Shown here piece after piece: positions 1-9,775 of a stretch of DNA of 64,000 nucleotides (position 1 is the stretch's first letter; each line of letters begins with the position of its first letter). This stretch comes from Rutstroemia sp. NJR-2017a BVV2. Taxonomy: Eukaryota > Ascomycota > Leotiomycetes > Helotiales > Rutstroemiaceae. A program made the position numbers and the translations under genes. The notes under the pieces are model-generated. The model had not been told where the DNA came from. It did no database searches and saw only the letters and a list, made by a program, of their open reading frames with translations. The stretch spans positions 992,001 to 1,056,000 of the forward strand of contig NJPS01000076.1 of the NCBI GenBank assembly GCA_002946415.1. The letters are read 5' to 3'.

Positions 1-2
1 CC

Positions 3-650
3 TACACTCGTCCCTCCACCTACAGCAGCACCTCTCCCATCGAAATCCTGCACAAAATCCACAACGACACCCGCTTCGACGGGCTCTTTAAGGAGCCCTC
101 CTTTTCCAACATCTCAACCCTCTTTTCCGAGCACGAATCCCTGGTTCTCGAATACTGGAACGCATGGTCAATAACCTCGCCCAAAGACCAATTTCGCCAG
201 TCCCAAGAAGCCGCCATCCAACTGCTCGTCCAAACCGTTGAACCCGGTACCCATTCCTACGATTTCTTCGTCGTGCATATCCTCACCACCTCGCACGCCA
301 TCCGCATCCTCCTTCCTCTCGTCCCGGCAAAACACCAAGTCAGCCTCATCCGACAATGGTGGCTCCTCACGATCGCCGTCTATGCATCGCAGCTACGTCC
401 TCGAATATCCGAGGATATCGAGCAAAAGCCCACACAGGGATGGAAATACGTGGAGGATAAAGCGATAAATGGGGACTGGGCTAGCGATCCGCATTATGTG
501 AAGGCATTGCGGGCGATCAAGGAGGCGGCTTTTACGTGGGGGGATGTGCATGAGCGGTACTTGGGGATGGCTGTTAGGTTTGCAGATGATTTTAGGGGAT
601 GGACTGGATTTGGTAGTAGCGAGTTCGATTCGGTTGGAGGCCATTATTGA
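3..650 (+). CDS. Questin oxidase-like protein, C-terminal part (5' end outside window)
   Basis: The frame is open from base 3 to a TGA at 648-650, giving about 215 residues. The start codon lies before the window. The reading resembles the C-terminal half of the questin oxidase-like (DUF4243/GedK-type) family: a helical stretch with HILTTSHAIRILLPL, then QWWLLTIAVYASQLRP, a WASDPHYVKALRAIKEA block, and a closing VRFADDFRGWTGFG. Founding members carry out a Baeyer-Villiger-type ring opening of anthraquinones, but most fungi hold several relatives of unknown substrate, so no pathway is assigned. The neighbour (Rad17, opposite strand) is housekeeping. Family assignment is from remembered conservation, not a search. 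Confidence 0.8.
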   Translation, partial: YTRPSTYSSTSPIEILHKIHNDTRFDGLFKEPSFSNISTLFSEHESLVLEYWNAWSITSPKDQFRQSQEAAIQLLVQTVEPGTHSYDFFVVHILTTSHAIRILLPLVPAKHQVSLIRQWWLLTIAVYASQLRPRISEDIEQKPTQGWKYVEDKAINGDWASDPHYVKALRAIKEAAFTWGDVHERYLGMAVRFADDFRGWTGFGSSEFDSVGGHY

Positions 651-903
651 ATGCTTTTTGATGATGAAAGTGAAAAATTAAAATATGGGGAGCAATATGA
701 CTTCTATTGCTATAAGGATATGTGCATATCTTATGCTAGTTTACGCAACTAATGAACGACAAGATCAAATTTAACAGCCTAATCCAGATGCCCAGTCCAT
801 TTTTACTATTGCTTGAAAACCCCTAACTGGACCGCAGACAAAGCACATTACGCCGACCGAGCCCACACTTCCATCCATTTCAGATTGTACAGCCCACACC
901 AAC

Positions 904-3630
904 TCAATCATCCTCAATATCATCATCACTAAGCACATATTTAACAACCTCCTGCTTCTTCAACAACCCCGCCTTTTCACCCTCCCCCTTCCTCATAACA
1001 ACCCCCTTCTTACTCCTTGCCCTCATCCCCTCACCTGGCTTATCCGTCGCCCAACTCTCATTCTCGGCATCTATCCCCGCCCCCGCATCCTCATCCTCAT
1101 CCGCATTCTCACCTACATGTCCAATCCCTCTAAATACCGTCACTTTTTCCATATCCCTAATCGCAAACGTCGAAGCCGAAGACCCTGACCTCCTCGCTTT
1201 CGACCTCGCTATATGCGCCATATACGGCAGACGCTCGAGCAGCATTTCCGTGCGGGCTGCAGCACCGAGGGAGAGAAGCGGCGCGACATCATCATCATCT
1301 TCTTCTTCTCCTTTTCCCACCACTTTAGTCCTCCTAGCACCCCCATTTTTCGTCTTCCAACTCTCCACTGTCCCAGCCTTCGGTCTTGCAAACGCCGCCG
1401 CGCCGGCGGTGACCGAAGTCGTGTTCTCCATCTCTCCCTTCATCAGCCGTGTAGTCCAGAGATCGATTGTATTTTCAATTTCCTCTTTCAAGCGCCACAG
1501 TTTCAACGAGGTTGGATAGAACATCTTGTTCTGTTCGCTCGCTTTCCCCGTGCGGAAACCCGTCGCCGAGGGTGCTTTACGTGTTACGGGGTGCGGGAGA
1601 GAGAATAGAAGGCCGCGGACGGCGATCTGGAAGGTTATTTCGTCTTGACGGAGAATGTCGCCGCCGGAGCCGGAGCCGGCGAACCCGCCGCCGAGGCCGG
1701 ACGATTGGAAGGATCCGTCCCAGGAGGGGCAGAGAAGGTCACTGTCGGAGAGGGCATCGATGCAACCGTTAACGTGGTCGAGGGAGGAGAATTCGAAAGA
1801 TGTGGGAGGGGCGTCGCAGGAGAGGATGTAGTTCTCGTGGAGAGCGGCGATGAAGGTCTGGGTATCTGTTCCGGTTTCATCGATGAGTTCGTCGACATGC
1901 ACTTCGGACTTTTTGGGTCGTGCATGATGTGATGTGAAATCTGGGAGATTTTCTACATCTCCTGCGACTCTTCCGTCCCGCTTGTTGTAGACGACTTTAC
2001 CTACTGCATGGAAAATGCCGAGACTAGCTTCACGGCGGGTGATTAACTCGAGTGACTCTTCCTCCATTCTTGTCAAGGACGTGTCTTTGCTTGTCTTTTT
2101 TCCTTTCCCAAATACAACTTTACCACCCCAATCATCGACGTCTCCTCTCAAACACATGAATTCCAAAGAACCAATTGCACTTCTGATGTCGCCGACCTCG
2201 CCGAGTTTCTTCAGCACTTGAGGTCCTGGTGTCTTTTTCCGACCAGACTTTCTTGACTCCTTCTGAACTATTGTCTCAAGAGCCTTGGCTAATATCGTGG
2301 GTGCGATCGCATTAAATTCGATGACTCCAACACCAGGATGTTGAAGAATCTCAGGTCCAAGTAGACGGTGAGCAGTAAAGCTATCTGCAGAAGCAGAAAT
2401 CGTTGTGAGTAATGTTTCAGAAATGACCATAACGACAGGAGTAACAGGTTCGTGATTCGCACGATGACTGTAAGGCATTGAAAGTGGTGGGGTGTTGGAC
2501 GCAAGATACTGTAATACTGTAGACCGAAATGACGCCAAAGCAGTCGATGAACGAGTAAACGTGTTGGGGAATTCTTCAACGAGTATGATCTGTTTCCGAC
2601 GGTCAAGTGGTTTGGGCTCTGGTTTGGGGGGAACAATGCCGTTATCTGAGAACAAGTCCAGTTGGCCAAATTTTCCGCCTCGCCCCATGAACTCTTCAAA
2701 TTGTGCAGTCATTGATTGGAATCCGTCGGCTGTTGCCACAGATCCAACAGGATTCCGCCATTCCAGAACATCACATCCCATGTCTTTCGCCAGAAGTTGC
2801 AACGTGGTAGTTTTCCCGGTGCCTGCAGCACCTTTCAATATCAACAACCTTTGTCTCATTCGTCCTTCCATAACATTGTCCAGCCATAACCGAACGTCTG
2901 CTACTTTTTTCTTATGAACCCCAAGCTCCTCAAGATTGACTGGTCCAAACTTTTCCGCCCAAGGTCGCATGTCTTCTTCTTCTCGAAGCTCCACAGAGGG
3001 CTTTGTTGGTTTCACAAACTTCTGGCTAGCACTGGGTGCGCTTGTACCACTCATTGTGAATGCATTTCTGCCCACAACTCGACCCTTAGCTGCCTGGCCA
3101 ACAAAGCTGACAGCCTGCGCTTTACTATCTCCCACATCATCATCGTCAGATATGATATCCTCAACTTCCTGTACATCCCGCGAACTTAGAACTCTTATTC
3201 TCTGTTTCGGTATGGTCTCGCCCCTAGGTTGCTTGTCCTGCCTCTGTGCCTGTTTTGTGAAAAGAGTTTGAATGTCCGCATTCTTCCGCTTCTCGTCAAA
3301 TTTTGTTGTGCGTCTTGATTTTTCAGGACTGGTACTAGGACTCTTTGTTGGCTGTTTGCGATGAGTCGGCAGGTATATCGGTGCGGCGTTGTGAGGATGA
3401 TTCGCAGTTTTGGCTCTTGTGACCGGAGGATTCAATGCCTGGCTCCCTTTCCTAGCAGTAGGTTCAACAACTGGCGCAGAGCCAGCTGGTCTCGGGGGCG
3501 AAGAAGACATCAAGTCACTCATTCGACGCTTGAAGTTACTGACTGAAACTGGTTCCTCTTCGTCATTGTCGGAGGTTTGGGGAGAAGATTCTACGACATT
3601 GCGCTTCCGTCTTTTCGCTGGAGGCGCCAT
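904..3630 (-). CDS. rad17: Checkpoint clamp loader Rad17 (Rad24/RFC-like AAA+ ATPase)
   Basis: Single exon, 908 aa. Rad17 replaces Rfc1 in an RFC complex that loads the 9-1-1 clamp at damaged DNA in the nucleus. Residues 1-215 are basic and serine-rich, likely disordered. The AAA+ core begins at MRPWAEKFGPVNLEELGVH (about 221-239), a classic Rad17 opening, and is followed by Walker A GAAGTGKTT (267-275) and Walker B IILVEEFPN (348-356), where Rad17 proteins have VEEFPN rather than DEAD. A short acidic C-terminus, KYVLSDDDIEDD, resembles the conserved Rad17 tail used for clamp contact. Length is longer than human Rad17 (about 680 aa), mostly from the N-terminal extension and a low-complexity C-terminal half. 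The start was chosen as the ATG opening MAPPAKRRKR, a nuclear-localisation-like basic stretch. Confident call. Confidence 0.93.
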   Translation of the reverse strand: MAPPAKRRKRNVVESSPQTSDNDEEEPVSVSNFKRRMSDLMSSSPPRPAGSAPVVEPTARKGSQALNPPVTRAKTANHPHNAAPIYLPTHRKQPTKSPSTSPEKSRRTTKFDEKRKNADIQTLFTKQAQRQDKQPRGETIPKQRIRVLSSRDVQEVEDIISDDDDVGDSKAQAVSFVGQAAKGRVVGRNAFTMSGTSAPSASQKFVKPTKPSVELREEEDMRPWAEKFGPVNLEELGVHKKKVADVRLWLDNVMEGRMRQRLLILKGAAGTGKTTTLQLLAKDMGCDVLEWRNPVGSVATADGFQSMTAQFEEFMGRGGKFGQLDLFSDNGIVPPKPEPKPLDRRKQIILVEEFPNTFTRSSTALASFRSTVLQYLASNTPPLSMPYSHRANHEPVTPVVMVISETLLTTISASADSFTAHRLLGPEILQHPGVGVIEFNAIAPTILAKALETIVQKESRKSGRKKTPGPQVLKKLGEVGDIRSAIGSLEFMCLRGDVDDWGGKVVFGKGKKTSKDTSLTRMEEESLELITRREASLGIFHAVGKVVYNKRDGRVAGDVENLPDFTSHHARPKKSEVHVDELIDETGTDTQTFIAALHENYILSCDAPPTSFEFSSLDHVNGCIDALSDSDLLCPSWDGSFQSSGLGGGFAGSGSGGDILRQDEITFQIAVRGLLFSLPHPVTRKAPSATGFRTGKASEQNKMFYPTSLKLWRLKEEIENTIDLWTTRLMKGEMENTTSVTAGAAAFARPKAGTVESWKTKNGGARRTKVVGKGEEEDDDDVAPLLSLGAAARTEMLLERLPYMAHIARSKARRSGSSASTFAIRDMEKVTVFRGIGHVGENADEDEDAGAGIDAENESWATDKPGEGMRARSKKGVVMRKGEGEKAGLLKKQEVVKYVLSDDDIEDD

Positions 3631-4060
3631 GCCAGCACTTCTTGACTACTTATCATTATTATGAAGCGCGATATTGCCTAGACTTCTGCATGAAAAGTCA
3701 TTTGTTGATTGGATCGGTGCCTATTGAAATGGAGAAAGCTTCAATGTTTTGAGCCGAGCCTAGAACTATTTACAACCTTATCTTATCGAGAATTATTTGC
3801 TTAGTAATCCAGCTAACGTCGAAAATGGCAGTGATGACATCGACATCTAGAATTTATCTCAAGGGGAGCTGCATTGCCTCTCACTGGCGAAGCTTGGAAT
3901 ATATGTTTTTGAAGTTACAATGTTACAGAAGTCGATGGCATAGGCTTGTTCATATGTAAGAGTTACTTACTATTTACAAGACTTCCATTCAAGGTGTTGG
4001 CAAATTGTTCTCACATATGCCTAGGTCTGATAGTTTATCACCGGACGCAACAGCATGCTT
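3631..4060. other. Intergenic, between Rad17 5' end and 2H phosphoesterase 3' end
   Basis: About 430 bases holding the presumed Rad17 promoter and the 3' flank of the next gene. No convincing ORF, RNA gene or repeat is seen. Confidence 0.6.
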
Positions 4061-4579
4061 TCACTGAAATGAGAAATCCTCCAAATGGGTCCATTCGCCA
4101 CCGACTTCATACCTCCATAGAGTCAGCGCCTCTGCTCTTCCAGCTTGCTCCTCAAACTCCCTCTTCACTATCTCCAACGTCTCCCTAGCCTCCTTTTCCC
4201 CAACCTTGTTCTGCACCGTAACATGCGGTCTCAACTTCCTCTGGTCCTGATCCGTCAACTGTACTTCTTCCTTTTTGAAATGCTCCAGTAGCTCTTCACG
4301 CATTTCTCTTAGTTTGTGAGAAGCTACATTGATCCCAACTCCCTTCTTCCCCAGTGGAAAGGGGTTTTTGAGCCCAAGAGTGAAGCAAGATTCGCGTTGG
4401 GTGATTTCCGTCAGAGTAGCTTGGTAGAGCGGGAGGGAGGCAGCCGGGAGGGCGTGAAAAAGTGTTATATGAGCATTCAGATAATTGCGAGACCGAGGGA
4501 AAAATCGAGTACGTAAGCCCGTCAGTAGATTTTCGGAGGCTGGGTCAATTCGAAGAGTGAGTACGAATGGTTGGGACAT
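4061..4579 (-). CDS. 2H phosphoesterase (2'-5' RNA ligase-like)
   Basis: Single exon, 172 aa, the usual size for the family. The two catalytic HxT motifs are present: HITL with His37 and HVTV with His119. They are embedded in the expected contexts, NAHITLFHALP and LRPHVTVQNKV. In this superfamily the two histidines form the active site of cyclic phosphodiesterases and 2'-5' ligase-like enzymes that act on RNA termini or cyclic nucleotides. Which substrate applies cannot be read from sequence. There is no signal peptide or membrane segment, so the protein is likely cytosolic or nuclear. It lies on the same strand as the Rad17 and Abp2-like genes, separated by several hundred bases, so it is independently transcribed. 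Confidence 0.85.
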   Translation of the reverse strand: MSQPFVLTLRIDPASENLLTGLRTRFFPRSRNYLNAHITLFHALPAASLPLYQATLTEITQRESCFTLGLKNPFPLGKKGVGINVASHKLREMREELLEHFKKEEVQLTDQDQRKLRPHVTVQNKVGEKEARETLEIVKREFEEQAGRAEALTLWRYEVGGEWTHLEDFSFQ

Positions 4580-4899
4580 AGTTCCGGTTCAGGACTCTAG
4601 ACCTGCTGATACAGATTTGCTCGCAACGATTCGCTGTAGCTCAATTTGTAGTAATGAATCATTTTGAGCAGCGCACTCAGCAGTAGCTAGCGGCGATCTA
4701 GTAGCGCTTCGCTTACCCTATATTAATTGATAGCCCTGGGCACGCTCAGGGGGGTTAGAAGGTAGTCTAACCATGGATAGTTATAGAGCCCATCTTTTGC
4801 GAGACAGCTAATGTATCCATGGCTAGGCTATTCAAAAGTGCATCGTGTTGCTAATCACATCCTCCTCCACCATCCTTTATTGAAGATGCTAACTCCCTA
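4580..4899. other. Intergenic, upstream of 2H phosphoesterase
   Basis: About 320 bases with the phosphoesterase promoter and the 3' flank of the Abp2-like gene. Nothing else is supportable. Confidence 0.6.
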
Positions 4900-6992
4900 T
4901 CACTTAGCCCATTCTTCAGAAGTAACCAAGGCATCCACCATTCCCCTCTTCAGCCTCGTCACTTTTGTATCCCTCTCTTTTAACTGCTGCTGCAAGTTTA
5001 GATACTTAGTCTTCCAGCTTTCCTCTCCTTCCTCCAGAATAATTCCACCATTGCCATCGGGCCCGCTTTCGTTCGCAACTGTCGCTCTGATGGTAAAATC
5101 TGCTTCGATACTCCCAAAGCGCATCTTCCAGTGGCATTCGTAATCCGTTCTGGAAGGGGGCATGTCAATTCGCATAACGCGTAGACGTGTCATCAAGGGG
5201 CCTCCAGCAAGAGCTGAAAGATTTATCAGGAAGGTTTCCGTGCTGCTAGACTCGGCCTGTAGATTGCGTATTACTTGTTTGCAGATCTTGGAGGCTTCAT
5301 CTATTGAACAACGCTGAATGCTATTTCCAGCTGCATCATACCAATCCGCCACAAGAATCTCACCAATAAAATGAGATTCTAGCACATCAATGTTCGTACG
5401 GTCATAATCTTCATTTTGGCGGAAGGCAATGCTTACGAAATGCTCGAGGTTTGGATCTTGTGGGCCAGGGCTATTGAAATATTCCATCAAAGATGTTTGT
5501 TGTGATTGATTCATTAGGTCGTGCTGTAGATTTGCATCGCTCTCACCGTTGAGGAGTACGACAGGTGGCGGTGGAGGCGTTGCCAACCGCACGTTGCCGC
5601 CTTTCCGCTGTGGGACCTGTAGTGAAAGGCGGTTTGGGCGACCAGTTTGACTGTGAGCGCTCATGGGGCTAGGGTCAACGCTCGAAGAAAAGAAGTTAGG
5701 TATTTCGGAGTCCGGTACTATTGGAGTCGCTGTTGGTGTGTCTCGGTGAGGGTTGGGGTTCGCGGGAAATGTTGAAAATGGACCATCCGTCACTGATCTG
5801 TTGCTTGGAGGTCTACCCCGTAGCTTTCCAGACGACGCACTGCCATTGCTTGGCCATGCAGAGGATACCGCAGGTCCGTGCCGCCGTCTGCTACGAGGTT
5901 TGTTTGGTGTCGTAGCTGATTGAGGCTCTTGATTATCTGCCCAAAGTGACGTTCTGTTAGATGGCGTAAGTGCCGATTGGGGGTAAGCAGACAAAGGCGT
6001 GGCACTTTCAGGCGGAGCTCCCCATCTAAAATGGTCTACTGGACCCCGCACATCTGCTGCGGACCATGGTCCTATACGCGCATCAAACCCTTGCTGGAAA
6101 GCAGAAGTCGCTGTCCCTGGAGTGGCAGTGTCTGGCATTAAGGATGCCCTAGCCATCATAAAGTCTTCGGATAGAGTAGGTGAGTCTAATCGAGGACGTT
6201 GAGATGGCGATCTTCCTAAATCATCATCCTCTCTGTCCTCAGCTTTTCTCCGTCCACGTTTAGGTCGTGTTTCCGGGAGCAGAGCGCGAAGAGCCAAATC
6301 TTCTTCAGCAATAACCCCATCTCGGCCATATTCCGATGGGGGCTCGTTGATAGATGGTACTTGAGTCCAATAGACGTGGGGCTTGTCCAGTAAGTATTCA
6401 AAAAAAGCATCAACATGCATCGCATGCATCCAGCGCTAATCAATGTCAGTCTCCCAGCCCAGTTGCAAGATATCATCAAGCCTACCTTGAGCCTAACAGC
6501 ATACTGCTGGACTTTTTGAGCACTTTGACCCTTGTCTAGAGCGGGAGGCTCAACGCCAAGGTCTATCGCCAGCTGAGCCCACGTCTTAAGCTCTTTGTTC
6601 TCCAACTTGCGTATTAATTCGAAGAGCGTAAACGTGCTGAAACTCTTCCCGTCACTTTTCGGTGGCGCACGGAAAATTTTCTTGAGCTCAGAAGTGTCTG
6701 TATCTGAAGCAACAGATGGATTGCAGTACATGATGAAGGCTACGTAGGCGTCATCAAAGTTTTGATCTGTGACGTCTCTTGAGGGTAAAGTCCGAAGATG
6801 TTGCCTCGCTGGATCACCCATTCCTTGTGATTGAATGGGACGCTCTGGCATTACGCGATCAAGCGCATTTGCACACGCTTGTTCGGTATGAGTATATTCA
6901 CCTCCTTGAGGTGCAATTGGTGCATACTTATTCTCCAATCGGCGTTTCGTCGTTTCAGAAATCATTGTAGGGACGTGAAGAACTGGAGGCAT
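4900..6992 (-). CDS. ARS-binding protein 2 (Abp2) family protein
   Basis: Two exons, 6992-6486 and 6435-4900, joined in phase over a 50-nt intron (donor GTAGG, acceptor TTAG), give 680 aa. Residues about 8-200 match the Abp2 family block: ISETTKRRLENKYAP, ANALDRVMPERPIQ, FDDAYVAFIMYCNPS, KSFSTFTLFELIRKLE and, across the splice junction, YAVRLK-RWMHAMHVDAFF. Abp2 was named in fission yeast as a binder of AT-rich replication origins; in moulds the role is largely untested. The middle is low-complexity and basic, with an AT-hook-like core LRGRPPS, consistent with DNA binding. The last 40 residues form a short coiled coil (LNLQQQLKERDTKVTRLKRG). The predicted site is the nucleus. The conserved block is highly recognisable; the biochemical function is inferred from the family name only. 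Confidence 0.78.
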
Positions 6993-8091
6993 GTTTGCAA
7001 GTTCTTTGCTTTACATCCAGCTCAGGATGCTCTCTTGCAGTCGGAAGAAATGCGCTTTCCGCTCACAGAGTTTCGATTACCTTGACGAACGCGAACAATG
7101 ACTTGATAAGATAACGCAAAGCAAAGTAACTGAATGTGTGTCTGCTGTTCAGACTTCCCAGTTAGATCACATGAAAAGTGCGGCGTTTCGCTTTTGTTTG
7201 AGTAGTACTAAATTCGACAGAGCAAAAGCATATACGGTATAGGTATGGGTATATGCAATCGAAAGGATGGAAGAATGTTGGGTATACAGTATCTAATGGC
7301 AGATGACGAAACTATCGCAAACACGCCGGCTGAGGAAAGGCGAAAGAGCGAAAAAGGGGAGCAGTAATTTAGCGACGATAAATTGATGGATAATTGAGGA
7401 TAATTAATTGAGAATAATGTGGTGCAAAATGAAGAACAGATAAGCAAGATCTCGATGAAACGGTTAGCTGGAAGCCGAAGAGCGATTGAAGTAAGTTGAT
7501 GTTTGCTTTCCAGCTCGTCAAACCACCTGGGCGGGTTAGTAATCACAGCTCCTTTCAACTCAAAGTTTCACCAGCCATCGTCCACCAGCCATCGCCCACC
7601 AGCCACCACCGTTGAAGCAGCAAAGACCCAAGAATAGACACGAACGCGCCCGAGGGAAGAGGAAAAGCAGCGACGAGATCCCCGGGAAATAGATTATCGA
7701 TTACCAGATTAACACGTGCAAATTTTAATCTGCTGATCCAATTTGACAAGTTGTGGAGAAGGAGAAGGAGTACCGACATGCAAGGGTAAGGGTAAGGAGG
7801 AGGAAGCTGGGGCAAGGCAGGCACGCCTGGGCTTGCTTAACGTTAAGTTGCCTCGGCAAATCGGGAGACGGTTGTGATGTGCAATATGCACATCTGATGA
7901 AGCAAAGCATTCTGCATTCTCCATTCTCCATTCTCCATTCTCCATTCTCCATTCTCCATTCTCCATGCTCCATTCTTCATTCCTCACCCTCGATTCATAC
8001 TTGCTCTATTCAACTCAACCCTTCACCCACGTCAATCTATCAAGCATCTACCTCATCTGGTATCATCATACAATCATCCATCTACTCGTTC
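6993..8091. promoter_or_regulatory. Divergent intergenic region between Abp2-like gene and PMP47-like carrier
   Basis: About 1.1 kb contains both promoters. A short imperfect direct repeat of CACCAGCCATCG type lies at about 7568-7606 and a 7-bp tandem array lies at 7907-7976 (listed separately). No gene is seen. Confidence 0.55.
7907..7976. repeat. 7-bp tandem repeat (CCATTCT)n in carrier leader or promoter
   Basis: Ten consecutive heptamers: two GCATTCT, six exact CCATTCT, one CCATGCT, one CCATTCT. The array ends 115 bases before the carrier's ATG, so it lies in the core promoter or the 5' leader. It is pyrimidine-rich on the coding strand. Confidence 0.95.
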
Positions 8092-9132
8092 ATGATGGCC
8101 GCTCAACAGTCTGATAATGTTGCCCACGCTTTGTCCGGTGCCGGCGGGGGCATTCTCTCCATGGCTCTTACGTATTGGTCCCCTATTTCTCTCCACATTC
8201 AACGGCCTGACAAGCAATAGTTACCCCCTTATTACCCTCTCTACTCGCGCACAAGTCGAATCTAAGCGCGCCGACTCGGGCTTCCTCGATGCGGTGAGGC
8301 ATATCGTGCAACGGGAAGGTTTCACTGGTCTTTACGCCGGTCTGGATTCCGCACTGTTCGGCATCAGCGTCACCAATTTTGTGTACTATTACTGGTACGA
8401 ATGGACTCGATCCGGTTTCGAAAAGGCTGCTCTCAAAGCTGGCAGAGCGTCCAAGAAACTTACAACAATCGAGTCGATGATTGCGGGTGCGATCGCTGGC
8501 TCCGCGACGGTCCTCCTCACAAACCCGATCTGGGTCGTCAACACACGAATGACCACCAGAAAGAGAAACAGCGAGACAGATGAAGGCTTGCTACCTGGGT
8601 CGAAACCTGCAAAGGCACCAACGACAATTGGTACTTTGCTTGCGCTTATAAGAGAAGAAGGACCGCAAGCTCTGTTTGCTGGAGTGGTGCCAGCGCTGGT
8701 ACTTGTCATCAACCCGATATTGCAATACACCATTTTTGAGCAATTGAAGAATGTCATTGAGAAAAAGAAGAGAATCACACCTACAACTGCGTTCCTCTTA
8801 GGAGCGCTAGGGAAACTTTTTGCTACAACCATCACTTATCCTTATATCACCGTCAAGAGCCGCATGCATGTTGCTGGCAGAGATGGAGGAAAGGAAAACA
8901 TGGTTGAAGGTATGAGGCGCATTCTCAAAGAAGAAGGATATGCAGGATTCTACAAGGGTAAGTATCGTCCATATGGATCTTCGAGAGCCTTGCTAACTTC
9001 GACCCAGGTATTGCTCCAAAGGTCTCCCAGAGTGTCATGACTGCCGCTTTCCTATTTGCATTTAAGGATGTGTTGTATGAGCAAATAATCAGACTCAGGC
9101 GAAGCATTCCAGCCAAGATTGCCGCCAAATAG
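8092..9132 (+). CDS. Peroxisomal adenine-nucleotide carrier, PMP47/ANT1-like (mitochondrial carrier family)
   Basis: Three exons (8092-8171, 8221-8957, 9008-9132), with 49- and 50-nt introns, give 313 aa, the standard carrier length. Three about-100-residue repeats each carry a degenerate PxxxxxxR motif at the end of the first helix: YPLITLSTRAQV, NPIWVVNTRM and YPYITVKSRM. Together with FAGVVPALVLVINPILQY this pattern is typical of PMP47 proteins, which exchange ATP for AMP across the peroxisomal membrane to feed fatty-acid activation. The first ATG of a tandem ATGATG was used. The first intron falls in the first signature (T-Y junction), and translation through it would stop at once, which supports the join. 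There is no mitochondrial presequence, as expected. A mitochondrial carrier of related type is the alternative. Confidence 0.9.
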
Positions 9133-9688
9133 ACGTAGTCTGAAACCGCACCGGAAAAAGGCTCTTATTTTATGGCTAATGGTTGTAACATAAGACAAGT
9201 AGCGTCGGTATATTCCTGTACATGTGGGTTTGTTTTCAAAGGGGCGTTGGAATATACTGGTATGGAAGATAGGCTTGGAAGGGGATACCCGTACTATGGA
9301 AATGTGGGAAGGTATTGTATAAAAACTCGCGGCCCGGAGAGAGAAGGGTCGTCAAGGTCATGTAGAATTAAAATATATACAAATGCTACACTGTAAGTTG
9401 TTCGAAAGTCACTACAAAATTCTCTCGATAAAGCTAAGTAAATGGGGGAGGTATTCCGGACCCCTGATCAGGACGCTCATCATGAGGTCAAGATATGTAT
9501 TACCAGCAAATGAAAGTTCTTGTGAGCTATGATAATGCAGTAAACTGGGACTATAATCGTGTGAAAAAGAAAAGAGGAAAGAGAAATGATAGATGTTGCA
9601 CGTGATTGCGTTTACTTACGCGTTAAACAGTTTTGTATTTCGTAGTGCGACACGGTCTCTACCCATCTACAACCTAGTGGCGAGGGAG
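9133..9688. other. Intergenic, between carrier 3' end and RecQ gene
   Basis: About 550 bases with the 3' flank of the carrier and the promoter/leader of the helicase. No other gene or RNA is seen. Confidence 0.55.
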
Positions 9689-9775
9689 ATGCGATTAGGG
9701 CCATTTCAGCGCTGTCGTACCTCTCTGGGCTTGAGAAGGCCGAATCAACAACGACTGTTTTGGCATACAGCGAAG

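Noticed and set aside
1213..1932. Several plus-strand frames opposite Rad17
   Set aside because: Shadows of the strongly coding Rad17 frame.
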